Source: Marine Group II euryarchaeote MED-G38
GTDB taxonomy: Archaea; Thermoplasmatota; Poseidoniia; Poseidoniales; Thalassarchaeaceae
DNA: 64,000 nucleotides
Reading direction: 5' to 3'
Assembly: GCA_002457145.1 (NCBI GenBank)
Contig: NTJP01000006.1
Span: 1 to 64,000 of the forward strand
Below, piece by piece: positions 7,421-17,800 of the stretch. Positions within the stretch are counted from its first letter, which is position 1, and each line of letters starts with the position of its first letter. The notes beneath the pieces are model-generated. The model searched no databases. It had not been told where the DNA came from and saw only the letters and a program-made list of their open reading frames with translations. A program made the position numbers and the translations under genes.

Positions 7421-9205
7421 TCAAAGTCGGTGCTGAGCTCTTCCCAATCTTCCGGGCCCGTTAGGCCATTCCCAACCTGGTGCTTCAGCTCTAGCTGAGC
7501 CAATTAATACATTATTTTGGAAGACTAAGACTTCATCACCACGTCTGATATCTCCACTGACACTTTTAACATTAGTAGAAAAAAGATCTCCTTTCCATGA
7601 ATGATCGTCATTTAGTAAAATTCTAGGTAAAATATCAAATTCATTTAGAATCTTCAGACAGGATTTGGAAAAAGCAAATCTAGCACTTCTAGGGTTCCAC
7701 TGTGCCAGTTGTACGCCATTTTTCTTTATGGTGAAAATTGGAGGACGCCCTTCAACTATTGAGTCATTTAGCCATAAGTCACTACCATGTTGAAATCTAG
7801 AGAGAGATTTAAGTTTCTCTAAGCGATGAAAATTCTCTTTTAGCTTGGGTAATTTAAAATCCATTATAGCCTGATTAATAGCATCATTGAGCATAGATAG
7901 AGCTTCTTGAGAACCAGCTGAATAATTTTTTCTAGTATCAACTATTTCAAAATCACAAATGCCAAAATCAACTCCTGAATGATTGATTACTCTAGAATAA
8001 TTAATCCTACTAACTAAATTAAAAAAAACATCTTTAATTGTTTTTAATTCATCTAAATCCCACTCTCCTGTTACTGGAATATCGTAATTACCCGCTGGCC
8101 AAATATCTTCTAATTCCCTAGGGACAAGTCCAAGAGGAGCCGTTACCATGACTTCATGAATACTTCGTGAGTTGATCGATTTAGAGAATCTTTGATGACT
8201 CTGAGATAATCGATAAGGCTTTGTAGCTGAGCATGGTAAAAGAACCAATACTTTTGTTTGGTGATTGGGTGGGGTGTGATGGAAAGAAATTCTATTGTGC
8301 CAGTCTTTGATTAAAGGATCATTTCTACTAGTGAAAGAATTACATTGTAATTTAGCCTTATGACCCAATATCCTAGAAAGTCCAGCCCTACCTCCGTCAT
8401 AACTACTCATTTTCTTATCATGAATCCTTAATCTTTCCACCGATCTTGGACTAGATATGCTTTGTTTTTCAGCCAATTCCCTTAAAGATCCGTCCCTTAT
8501 GGCTGCTCTAGTAGCAGAAATTGATTTTTTCCATTCTTCGCATTGAGATTCCATATCTGCTTTTTCATTTGTTGAATTATCTATTTCTCTTGGGCCAAAA
8601 GGAGTAATGATTATGTTTAATGCAGAAGCACTTCTAGATCTAGATAAATCAAATAAATCAACACCCAACCAAGATAGAAGTGCACAATTATCTGGACCTC
8701 CTATTCCCGGAGTCCAAATTAGAGAAGTTGGAAATTTAATTCTGATCGCGTCAATGGCATCTACTAGCATACCTTGATTTTGTACAAGTTGGAGAGAGTC
8801 AACTAGAATAACTATTGAAGGGTTAAAATCATCATTAACTAAAGACTTTTCATGATGAAGGGATTGCCAGGAAACTAATAATATCTCATCACCCTTACTT
8901 GATTTGCCAGAATTAGAATCAGCGAGACTGGGGGGGAGAATTAAACCCTCGATAGAAGACCATTGATCTAGACCATCAAATGGGAAACAAAAATTACCTC
9001 TAGTAGAAATTGATATTGTTGCCGGTAAGGTAGATGAATGTCTAGATGATATAAAAGGTGCAATAGAGATAGGAAGTAAGGGGTCTGATTCATTTAGTAC
9101 AATTGCGGGAGTCCATGATGTCGGCTTTTTTCTATCTCCGAGAGAAAATATACGAGAAAAACGCATTCGAGATTCTACACCTCTTGCCAGTGGGCGAGTC
9201 GACAT
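7421..9205 (-). CDS. arcS: Archaeosine synthase ArcS
   Basis: The 594-residue protein has the ArcS hallmark LLPCSATKPYRLSQSHQRF (residues about 315-335) in the domain that follows a degenerate TGT-like barrel, and a C-terminal PUA-type RNA-binding domain (residues about 515-590, including VSGDIRRGDEVLVFQNNVLIGSARAEAP). ArcS converts preQ0-modified G15 of archaeal tRNA to archaeosine, usually with lysine as nitrogen donor and a radical-SAM partner in some lineages. The TGT-like half has lost recognisable catalytic aspartates, as expected for ArcS rather than TgtA. It is the first gene of the minus-strand set with rps15 and is divergent from the exported protein at 9268. Confidence 0.88.
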   Translation of the reverse strand: MSTRPLARGVESRMRFSRIFSLGDRKKPTSWTPAIVLNESDPLLPISIAPFISSRHSSTLPATISISTRGNFCFPFDGLDQWSSIEGLILPPSLADSNSGKSSKGDEILLVSWQSLHHEKSLVNDDFNPSIVILVDSLQLVQNQGMLVDAIDAIRIKFPTSLIWTPGIGGPDNCALLSWLGVDLFDLSRSRSASALNIIITPFGPREIDNSTNEKADMESQCEEWKKSISATRAAIRDGSLRELAEKQSISSPRSVERLRIHDKKMSSYDGGRAGLSRILGHKAKLQCNSFTSRNDPLIKDWHNRISFHHTPPNHQTKVLVLLPCSATKPYRLSQSHQRFSKSINSRSIHEVMVTAPLGLVPRELEDIWPAGNYDIPVTGEWDLDELKTIKDVFFNLVSRINYSRVINHSGVDFGICDFEIVDTRKNYSAGSQEALSMLNDAINQAIMDFKLPKLKENFHRLEKLKSLSRFQHGSDLWLNDSIVEGRPPIFTIKKNGVQLAQWNPRSARFAFSKSCLKILNEFDILPRILLNDDHSWKGDLFSTNVKSVSGDIRRGDEVLVFQNNVLIGSARAEAPGWEWPNGPGRLGRAQHRL

Positions 9206-9267
9206 AGTATTGACGAGTGATACATTTCGCTTGAAGGATTCTAATGCAAAGAGTCTCTCGATAAGTC

Positions 9268-11364
9268 ATGGGAAGAGTAGCGGCGTGTGTCTTAGGCATT
9301 ATTTTAGCAATATCTTATACCTCATTTAATGTTCATGCCGAAAATGAAGATAAGATAGAAGTTGTTAACTTTTCAATTAATACTGATGGACCTGCTTGGA
9401 TAGAATACAGCTGTGAACAAATTATCTGCCATGGAATGGAATTAATTGTCAATAATAGTGGCCTAACCTCCACATTTTCAGATATACACAAAGTTGAATG
9501 GGAAGGATTTGTAGAGAATACTATATCTTGGCGATTACTAGTAAATCAAGGAGTCGATAGTAAATTAATACATTTTGATTCTATAATTAGTAACTCAACA
9601 ATGTATGAAGAAAATGATTTACCTGACATAGTACCATCTCCCAGTCAGGAAGATGATTTCATAGAAATAAATACATATTCGCCATGCCAAATGAATTATT
9701 GTGAATTTATAAATTTGGAATCTGAAGGAATAACTTTTACTGGGGCTTTAGATTCACTTAATGATAAAGATTCAATTAAGATAGTTGGGAATAGTGGAGA
9801 TATATTATTAATCCCAGAGTTTAAATCTTCAAAAGAAATGGAATTAGAAATTTGGAAAAGAAATAACGAAATAAAAGAGCGTATTGATAGTCTAAGTTTA
9901 AATCTAGATGATGGGCATTATTTTGAATATCCCAAAGGAGAATTGTGGTTAAGAGTTATCTCTTCTGTTGAATTAGAATATTCCCCTTATCAATTTGAAA
10001 TTGTGAGATATGATGCGAACAGAGAATCTCCTGATTTTAGAGAATTAAATAATCCGTGGTCACACGGTGAAGCATTATCATTTAATGACACCTATAATGG
10101 TCACATTGCAGCTTCTGACATAAATGGGGATGCTTTGCTCATAGAGTTAGGAGCAAAAATGATTGTAAAACCCATATGTTATTTTTCAGAAATAATAAGT
10201 TTAGATATTGTCCTTCACAATATTAATGGAACTGAGGAAAATTATTTTCATAAAATAGAAAATTGTCCTGAAATAATAAACTCCACAGAAACAACTACGT
10301 CAATAGAATTTAGGATTAAATCTAATCATACATTATCTTGGTCAATAAAAATATTTTCCGAAGATTATGGAGACGGAGTAAAAATAGGAGACGCCCCGGA
10401 CTATATTTGGCAAAATGGACAAAGAGACAGTCGATGGGAATTATTAAATGATAATATTAATACTTATTCTGGGAATTTAGGTTTTGAAGATTATGTAGAT
10501 ATATTTGCATTTGAAGTCATCAATACAAATGGTTCATACGTTTATTTTAATGATACTCAAGGTGACGTAGATTTTAAAATTTTAATTCTTAATCAAACTA
10601 ATGGAGCAATAATTAATTCTACTAATGGAACTATGATTATTGCACCAAAAGGAATTCATGTAATTAGAATTGAGAAGATAGGTGGTAATTCTGAATCTGT
10701 AAATTATCGATTTAATATGCCAGAACTAATAAATTATGAAAATAATGATGGAGAGTTAGAAGACTTATCAAGGATGTTCACGAATTTCTATATACTAGTA
10801 GGAGTGATGTTTCTAGCACCTATGGCTGTGGTATTGTGGTGGAACAGAGATAATATATTCAGAGGAAAGAAGAATGAAATTCACATAGAACAGCATGAAT
10901 TAATGATGTTGACTAGATTGAAAAATAGGATTGAGAAAAAAATTGATAAAGAAATAATTATTTCTTCCCTACATCAATTGGGAGATAGCCCTTGGGATTC
11001 AGTAATACTTGAATGGGGGAAACCAGTTCTAAGGCATATGACACAAAATTTGGAAATATGTCTATGGAAAATTACTAATTATGAGATTTTATTAGGTATA
11101 AAAATTAATAAATATACTTGGGATTTGGCAGGAATTAGAATATATTCATCTGAAGGAGATACTATAAAAATAAAAAATGTCACTCCTGAGAAAATTTTCA
11201 AAGAGGATGAAATATATTTAGACCAATTGAATCCTAAAACGAATTTATTTCTTAAAATAACACTTAAAAATAAACCTTCAGATATAAATTTTCAGCTATC
11301 TGGAATGGTTAATGGGGAACCAGTCGCAGCTTCATCGAATAAAACAATAAAATGGGAAGAATAA
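9268..11364 (+). CDS. Exported membrane-anchored hypothetical protein
   Basis: A 698-residue protein with an N-terminal signal sequence (AACVLGIILAISYTSFNVHA, residues 5-24), a long extracellular region of about 480 residues rich in Asn, Ile and N-x-S/T sequons with several paired cysteines (YSCEQIICHG; SPCQMNYCEF), one transmembrane helix near residues 505-525 (FYILVGVMFLAPMAVVLWW) and a cytoplasmic domain of about 170 residues with a charged helix and a beta-rich end. No family is recognised. The many sequons fit a substrate of the AglB encoded in this window. It abuts the convergent dnaJ: TAA ends at 11364 and the opposite stop starts at 11365. Confidence 0.75.
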   Translation: MGRVAACVLGIILAISYTSFNVHAENEDKIEVVNFSINTDGPAWIEYSCEQIICHGMELIVNNSGLTSTFSDIHKVEWEGFVENTISWRLLVNQGVDSKLIHFDSIISNSTMYEENDLPDIVPSPSQEDDFIEINTYSPCQMNYCEFINLESEGITFTGALDSLNDKDSIKIVGNSGDILLIPEFKSSKEMELEIWKRNNEIKERIDSLSLNLDDGHYFEYPKGELWLRVISSVELEYSPYQFEIVRYDANRESPDFRELNNPWSHGEALSFNDTYNGHIAASDINGDALLIELGAKMIVKPICYFSEIISLDIVLHNINGTEENYFHKIENCPEIINSTETTTSIEFRIKSNHTLSWSIKIFSEDYGDGVKIGDAPDYIWQNGQRDSRWELLNDNINTYSGNLGFEDYVDIFAFEVINTNGSYVYFNDTQGDVDFKILILNQTNGAIINSTNGTMIIAPKGIHVIRIEKIGGNSESVNYRFNMPELINYENNDGELEDLSRMFTNFYILVGVMFLAPMAVVLWWNRDNIFRGKKNEIHIEQHELMMLTRLKNRIEKKIDKEIIISSLHQLGDSPWDSVILEWGKPVLRHMTQNLEICLWKITNYEILLGIKINKYTWDLAGIRIYSSEGDTIKIKNVTPEKIFKEDEIYLDQLNPKTNLFLKITLKNKPSDINFQLSGMVNGEPVAASSNKTIKWEE

Positions 11365-12510
11365 TTATTTTCCTCTACGTTTTTTTGCTTCTTCAATTAT
11401 ACTTTCTTCAAGAGAAATAGAATTACTAATTTCAGGTTTTAACTCTTTTAATTTATTTTTCAAAGACCTTGAGATTTTAGTTGGCATATCTAATTTCAAG
11501 AGTACGGTCACTGAGCCTCTTCCTCTACTTGATCTCATGTGAGGTAAACCACGTCTTGGTAAGGTAATTGTATCTCCAGGCTTGGAATTTGGAGGAATTT
11601 TAATGTTCAGATCTTTGCCATCCACATGTGATATTACTACGGTGGTACCTAACAATAAATCTGTATAATTCACAGGTAGTGCCATTAAGATATCGGCACC
11701 ATCTCTCTCAAACCATGTGTGTTCCAAAACTTCTATTTCGATATATAAATTACCATTTTCCCCTACATTTCCACGGGGCGGCTCTCCTTGGCCAGTAATT
11801 TTGATTCTATTTCCGGTAGAAATTCCAGGAGGTACTGAAAATTTTATCTTTTTGGCTTGATAAGAGCTACCTTCACCGTTACATGAAATACATGGATTAG
11901 TAACTATCTTTCCGGTTGCATTACATGCTGGGCAATCGGAAACGACTTGTTGAGCGAATGGTCCTACGCGTTCAATTCTTTGAACTCGTCCCCTTCCATT
12001 ACATGAAGGACAAGGACGTACACCGTCTAAATCCTTTGAACCACTTCCATTACATTTAGAACATGATGTTAATGCCTCGATCTCCAACTCATCATCAAGA
12101 CCGTCATATACAGATTGAAATGATATGGTATGTCTTACTAATAAATCTCCACCTTTCTTTCTACGACTATTAGATCTAGAACTTCCAAATATCTGACCGA
12201 AAATACTTTCAAAACCACCACCGAATAAGTCATCAATATTAATATTGACACCCTGAAATCCATCTGGACCAAATGGTGAACCTCCGGGTCTATTATGGCC
12301 ATATGTATCATATTTTCTTCTTTCATCAACATTAGATAAAATTGCATATGCCTCTTGAATTTCTTTAAATTTATTCTCAGCACTAGGATCATCAGGATTT
12401 TTATCTGGATGATATTTTCTTGCTAAACTACGAAATGATTTTTTGATATCAGACTGAGTAGCATCCTTCGAAATTTCTAGTACTTCATAGTAATCGCGCT
12501 TGGTTACCAC
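11365..12510 (-). CDS. dnaJ: Chaperone protein DnaJ
   Basis: The protein (381 aa from the GTG at 12510) has a J domain with the HPD tripeptide ([10 protein letters not shown], near residue 30), a Gly/Phe-rich linker ([12 protein letters not shown]), a four-repeat zinc-binding domain ([32 protein letters not shown]) and the C-terminal client-binding domains. It is a full type I DnaJ, the J-protein partner of DnaK. A TTG 12 bp further up (12522) also gives an open frame, but starting at 12510 gives the family-typical start [11 protein letters not shown]. DnaK and GrpE are not in the window. The gene for a zinc-ribbon membrane protein lies 38 bp upstream of the TTG on the same strand. Confidence 0.95.
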   Translation of the reverse strand: MVTKRDYYEVLEISKDATQSDIKKSFRSLARKYHPDKNPDDPSAENKFKEIQEAYAILSNVDERRKYDTYGHNRPGGSPFGPDGFQGVNINIDDLFGGGFESIFGQIFGSSRSNSRRKKGGDLLVRHTISFQSVYDGLDDELEIEALTSCSKCNGSGSKDLDGVRPCPSCNGRGRVQRIERVGPFAQQVVSDCPACNATGKIVTNPCISCNGEGSSYQAKKIKFSVPPGISTGNRIKITGQGEPPRGNVGENGNLYIEIEVLEHTWFERDGADILMALPVNYTDLLLGTTVVISHVDGKDLNIKIPPNSKPGDTITLPRRGLPHMRSSRGRGSVTVLLKLDMPTKISRSLKNKLKELKPEISNSISLEESIIEEAKKRRGK

Positions 12511-12560
12511 AGTAAATCCCAACCTTTCCTAAACATCGACTTTTTTCAACCGTTCCCTTA

Positions 12561-13298
12561 TCAAGAAAGATAATTGCCACAAGAAACACAATAATTGACA
12601 TCCTCATCATTTAATGAATGGCAATAATTACATGCTATTACTTTTCTTTCTTTCTTTGATGTAGGAGTATTCCATTTGTCACTAATTGTTTCAGAAGTTT
12701 CGATATCAGGGTATGATTGAGACTTAATGACCCTTTTATTTTTATTAACTTCATTCAGTGCAGCATTTTCAATTATTTTGTTAAATTTTTCATTAATTTT
12801 AGAAAAAATTGATTTTGAGTCTTTAGAGATATTTTCATTGTTAATTTGTTCACTTGAGTTTATTTTTGATGATAAGTTTATTTCAACCTCATTTTGAGCG
12901 ATATCTTCATGCATCTCTTTATTGATATTTCCAATACTTCCTTTCATTAGTTGGTCAGATTTTACACTAGCCTTGCCCCTAAGGTTACTCTGTGCTTTTA
13001 ATTCTAAATCTCTTATTATAGAGTCGCTATCTTCCCATAAACCCTTATTGTCTAACTTGTATGATTTAGAAAGTTTACTAATAGCTTTTGAACGATGATA
13101 TTCATGATCTTCAATAGTCCTATATTTCAAAAACATTAGTATACCAATAAATAATGAAAAACTATATACAATTATTTTTGATATTAAATCTGTTGAAAGA
13201 ACATCATCAAAAACTGGTAGAATAATTCTCAAAGCTGTAAGGCAAAGAGTTGGGGCCACTATAAGGGCGAAAGAGACCAGAGGTGAACGTTCTACCAT
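12561..13298 (-). CDS. Membrane protein with C-terminal zinc ribbon
   Basis: A 245-residue protein with two N-terminal transmembrane helices (SFALIVAPTLCLTALRIILPVF at about 8-30 and LISKIIVYSFSLFIGILMFL at about 38-58), a long polar, Lys/Asn/Ser-rich linker, and a C-terminal zinc ribbon with two CxxC pairs (CNYCHSLNDEDVNYCVSCG). Both termini are probably cytoplasmic. Such short zinc ribbons often mediate protein or RNA contacts. Function unknown; its position upstream of dnaJ on the same strand suggests co-transcription but not a defined role. Confidence 0.75.
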   Translation of the reverse strand: MVERSPLVSFALIVAPTLCLTALRIILPVFDDVLSTDLISKIIVYSFSLFIGILMFLKYRTIEDHEYHRSKAISKLSKSYKLDNKGLWEDSDSIIRDLELKAQSNLRGKASVKSDQLMKGSIGNINKEMHEDIAQNEVEINLSSKINSSEQINNENISKDSKSIFSKINEKFNKIIENAALNEVNKNKRVIKSQSYPDIETSETISDKWNTPTSKKERKVIACNYCHSLNDEDVNYCVSCGNYLS

Positions 13299-13389
13299 GT
13301 CTTTCCCTCATAATTAATGGTTTAACGTATTCGCGTATAAGTAGCATTAAACCGTAGTAATAATGGTCTAATGACTTCTCGCGGCATAC

Positions 13390-13914
13390 ATGGAGTACAT
13401 AATAAAAGTCTCTACTAAAATCCAACCCCATGAGGATGCTGAAAGAGTATTCCATTCCATAAATAATATTTTTCCAGATTGGAAACCTGATAATATTCCA
13501 AAAAAGGAACAATATCCCACAAAAAGAAGTGCATTATTAGTAACAGGTTTTTCTAATTCTCTTGATTTTTTCATGAAGTCTGTTGTTTCAGAGAGAATAT
13601 TAGATACTGCTTTTGATGTGATGACTATGGAAATTAACGTTAATAAAACATGTTTCTCAATTTCTAGACAGGCTGCAATTAGAGGAAAGGTATCATTCGT
13701 AATCGACGACAGACCATTAGGAGGAACAATGGAAATTGTTATTGAAAGAGATAATCTAGAAATATGGCTTGAGGATTTAACATGGCACCCAGGAAGAGAA
13801 TATATTCCAAGACAAGTAAATGATGATTTGGCCATGGGAAGAAGTGGAGAACCTACAGAGTGGTTCGATAAATTTGGAAATCCCACCATTTCAATACCTT
13901 TGGAGGAAGAATGA
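13390..13914 (+). CDS. UPF0201/COG1325-type RNA-binding domain protein
   Basis: The 174-residue product matches the archaeal UPF0201 pattern: an N-terminal strand with TKIQPHEDAERVFHSINNIFPD, then RILDTAFDVMTMEINVNKTCFSISRQAAIRGKVSFV and the hallmark PLGGTMEIVIE, ending with an ExxxDLTW segment. The family is thought to bind RNA and has been linked to the archaeal exosome by gene neighbourhood; no exosome genes are in view here. A 30-residue C-terminal tail (REYIPRQVNDDLAMG...) goes beyond the core. An almost equally long minus-strand frame (13368-13889) is rejected because it shows no family pattern. It is probably cotranscribed with the small membrane protein gene 61 bp downstream. Confidence 0.8.
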   Translation: MEYIIKVSTKIQPHEDAERVFHSINNIFPDWKPDNIPKKEQYPTKRSALLVTGFSNSLDFFMKSVVSERILDTAFDVMTMEINVNKTCFSISRQAAIRGKVSFVIDDRPLGGTMEIVIERDNLEIWLEDLTWHPGREYIPRQVNDDLAMGRSGEPTEWFDKFGNPTISIPLEEE

Positions 13915-13975
13915 ATGGCCTCTTAAAGGATTTTTATTAGGTTAAATTGATTGCTAAAGACCTTTTGGCTTTAAT

Positions 13976-14302
13976 GTGGCAAAAGAATACGCAGTAACCG
14001 TAAACCCCGAAGAGGAAGAGGTGAATCGTCTAGGTGTAGTGAGAGTAATATGGAGTGAATTGAGTGGTGGAATAGGTCCATGGGGGGCTTTTAGGCCAAT
14101 TTTTTCTGTACTTGTTTCTTTAGTTCCTTTCGTATATCTGGGTCAACATTTCAACGGACAACATAGTAAAGCATTTGGTTGGGCATTAATACAATTACCA
14201 TTGATATTAACAGTAATTCTTTTTCCGATACTATATATCTGGTCAATAATTGATTCATGGTGGTTTTCAAATAAGATAATAGTTTCAAAAAACATTATTT
14301 GA
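13976..14302 (+). CDS. Small membrane protein, hypothetical
   Basis: The start is GTG at 13976; an overlapping ATG at 13974 is in a frame that stops after seven codons. The 108 residues comprise a polar N-terminus (EYAVTVNPEEEEVNRLG), an amphipathic stretch, and two transmembrane helices (FSVLVSLVPFVYLGQHF and GWALIQLPLILTVILFPILYIWSIIDSWW). No family recognised. The stop is 2 bp from that of the convergent gene at 14305. Confidence 0.65.
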   Translation: MAKEYAVTVNPEEEEVNRLGVVRVIWSELSGGIGPWGAFRPIFSVLVSLVPFVYLGQHFNGQHSKAFGWALIQLPLILTVILFPILYIWSIIDSWWFSNKIIVSKNII

Positions 14303-14304
14303 AG

Positions 14305-14778
14305 CTAGAAATTCTCAGGTAATTCAATTGGACTGAAAAGGTGCCCAGGTTTAGTAGATTTAGATAGTTGACTACGAGTTATAGCCTCCCAATCTCTTAA
14401 CAGGGAAATAGCATTCATGAAAGGAAGTTCTGTAGAATTAATCACAGTTCGGATTATAGTATCAAAAATATCCATTCTATCTACATCGACATTTTTCAAT
14501 ATCATTTCTAATGGAAATGAAGAAATATTAGATTCTAATAAAGGATCTTTTACTGGAGAAGGAGACATGATAGAATCAGGTATTTTCTCATTTTCTTTTT
14601 TTGCTTCTGAATCTAATGATTTTGACAATATTTTAATATATTTAGATAGTACTAATGATACTTCAACCAATGGAAGGTTATATTGATTTACAAAATTAAC
14701 CATATTTTCCTGAAGGAAAAGTAATTTATCTTCAATGGGAGAATTCATATCGGGAATTCTCTCATCGGCATCTGACAT
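14305..14778 (-). CDS. Hypothetical soluble helical protein
   Basis: From the ATG at 14778 the product is 157 residues, beginning MSDADERIPDMNSPIEDKL; it looks entirely helical, with a Ser/Lys/Pro linker near residues 65-80 (KKENEKIPDSIMSPSPVKDPLL). The open frame extends to a TTG at 14802 and an ATG at 14796, but AAATTAATTG (14801-14810) would serve as a TATA box 27-28 bp upstream of 14778, so the internal ATG is preferred. It lies just downstream of the 1906-residue exported protein on the same strand (36 bp gap). No family is recognised and no membrane segment is present. Confidence 0.6.
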   Translation of the reverse strand: MSDADERIPDMNSPIEDKLLFLQENMVNFVNQYNLPLVEVSLVLSKYIKILSKSLDSEAKKENEKIPDSIMSPSPVKDPLLESNISSFPLEMILKNVDVDRMDIFDTIIRTVINSTELPFMNAISLLRDWEAITRSQLSKSTKPGHLFSPIELPENF

Positions 14779-14814
14779 ACCCTTGGGAGGGAGCATCTCC
14801 AAATTAATTGAGTA

Positions 14815-17800
14815 CTATGTTGTGCGATTATCATACCTTATTGGAGAACCACTATTTCCTCTTATTCCATCCAATAAATCGTCATTTATCTCAAAATAAT
14901 CATTTAACCAATCACCATCTGTATCCCAATTACTTGGATCGGTACCATCTGCAATCATGTCTCCATCTAAATCTATTTTCCACCAACCAAATACATACTC
15001 GCCCAAACCAATATTTGGGAAATGATATTGATCACCAGCAAATCTATTATATTGATCGGTCCAAGCGCCATTTGTAAAAATTAAATCATCTGAAGAATTA
15101 ATAATTTCATAATTCTCATCATTATCGTCTATTATCAAAGAATATAGGGGGTCATTATCACTTATTCTATACATTCGTAGATAATTGGAGGATATAGCCG
15201 TATTTCCAGAACATGTTCCTAATAACGACTCCCTTAATTGCCACCACTCTTCAACAATTTCACCTGAACAATCATAAAGATTAGCTGCACGAACAAGAGA
15301 GGGAGATGAAAGAGTAGCATTTACCGTTGCATAATATTCTTGAAAATTAGTGTATGGTTGATATATACAAGAGCCAGAAGAGCAAATCCAGTCTCCATCA
15401 TTATCGGCGTCCTGACCGGCGTCATCTGGATTAGTAGGATCATGTGTGAACCATGTCCAATTTAATAATGGCCTAGAAATATAACCTTTTGATACATCCA
15501 CAGGTTTCCAATTGGTTGAGGATACTTGGTACCATTCTACCGCAATTTTGAGGTATGATGACCAATTATCATTAGTTTCATTCCAACCCCTGGAATATTC
15601 ATAGAAATCAGGCATCATATCGCCATCGGTATCATTATCAAGTGGATTAGTTCCGTATTTGAAAATTTCTCGGCCATCTGAAAGGCTTGTATCCTTAACA
15701 TAATTTATCACAATTCCATTCTCAAATATTGGTAACATCATTATTGAATCACCGTCAGTATCATAATCCAAAGGATGAGTTCCGTTTTCATATTCCATTA
15801 GATTATTGAAATATAACTCTAGAACTCCTGATTCTATCTGTTCACTCTCCACTCCAGGAATAAATTGCCTATCAATCCAATGCCCTTGACGAGCTGGAGT
15901 ATCAATCAAAGATCTATCATACCATCCATCAGAATCAGGATCATAATATACATCTAGAGGATTTAGAGGGTTAAGAGACCAACGTAATGCGTTTACTGGT
16001 AATAATTCTCCATAAATAGAATAGCAATACTCCCAACCATCTGGCATACCATCGCTGTCTGAATCTGCATCATTTGGATCACTAATTCCAGCTAAACTAA
16101 TATTAAAGTTGTCAGGATCTACTGCATTTATGAGACCTACTTTCTCAGATGATGAAATACTTTTAGAAGAGAATAATGAATATAAAATACCCTTTGCAGA
16201 TGATTGAGATAATCCATTCTCTTCGATTTGAGCAGTGATAGCATCCAAACCATAAGAGATAAGTCCTGAACCATTTGGAATAGTATCTATTGCTAGTCTT
16301 TTGCCATATATTCTTGAATCATATTCGGCTAAGTTATCAAAAGACTCTGAATCGGATATTTCTCCATCACCATTACAATCAAATGAATCTTCATCTGAGT
16401 CAATATGTACATCATAATCAGTGAGAGGGTTCATTGACCAAGAATTATCTTCAAGATCCCATTCGGTGAACCAATACTCATAACCATCACTCATACCATC
16501 TCTATCAGTATCTTGAGAATTAGGATCAGTGATTCCAAAAATTGATTCTAAGAGAGGTTTAGCGGGCTTACCTGACTCCCAATCTACGAATTGTTGCATA
16601 GCCAGATCTGCTCTGCCCTCTTTTGCGAAAATGATTCGATAAATTCTATTAATAGATTCCTGATAATTTATTGTATTGGCTTCAGTCCAAAACTTGGGAG
16701 CATCAAAAGGAGATAATCCTCCATTTGCAGGATTATTGTTAGTCATATTCAATTCTATGATATCCGTAATTCCATCATTATCAGAGTCATAATTTCCATC
16801 TCCGGGGACTAATGGATTGAGAGTCCAAACTTCATCAGTTGAGTTCCATTGTGTAAAAATTAATTCTATGCCATCCAATATCCCGTCTCCATCAGAATCT
16901 GGATTATTTGGATCCGCAGTTAGTCCCGATGAATTTATTTGTTCTTCAGAAATAAAATCTCCAAAAGATAATGCTGAATCCGCACCTATCCAAGGGACAG
17001 GAGTTATTTCTCCTGAAACACTCATTAAGAAGAATTGAGGTGATGAGATTGAATTACTTATTTCACTTGAATTTGTAGAAATTGTATTATATTCTTCCCA
17101 ATTATTCATTCCATCTCCATCAAAATCCTCAAGATTATCTTTTTCATTAACTGGATTTAAGGACCATTTTTGTTCAAAAAGACTCCATCTAGCATGATAA
17201 AATTCCCATCCATCTGGCATTCCATCTCTATCGGAGTCTGCACTTAATGGATTAGAAGAACCAACATCTGAGGGAATAATTCCATCAACGAGAACAGAAT
17301 AAAATAAGGTAGTTTGATCTCCAAAAGATTCATCGGCTAAACCTTCCCAAGATTCGTGAGATAAACTTGTAGAGAAATTTTCAGGATAAGATATTCCCGA
17401 AGAAGTACTAAATGAGTATAATATATCTGACATGAGGTAATATTCCATCCAATTAACCAATTGTTCATCTAATTCTAAAATACCATTATGGTTAACATCA
17501 TATCCATCTCCATCAGGATTATTTAAAGAATCTGAACCATTTAAAGGATTTATGCCTGCATTTCTTGGTGCCCAACTGCATTGATATCTAGCTTCCCAAC
17601 CGTCTGGTATAGTATCCCCGTCTGAATCAATAGAATTAGGATCTGTTCTAGACCAATTTAAAGCTGAATCAGCAGATTCTCCATGACTATCTAAACCGTT
17701 TTTTAGTGTGAAATCAAGTAAATTGCTCCATTTGTATTCACATAAATTATTCAGTCCATCTCCATCGGCATCTTCATTCGCATCTGAAGGATCCCTGGGG

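Noticed and set aside
13368..13889. 173-codon minus-strand frame opposite the UPF0201 gene
   Set aside because: The plus frame shows the UPF0201 residue pattern; the minus translation is an antisense shadow without family features.
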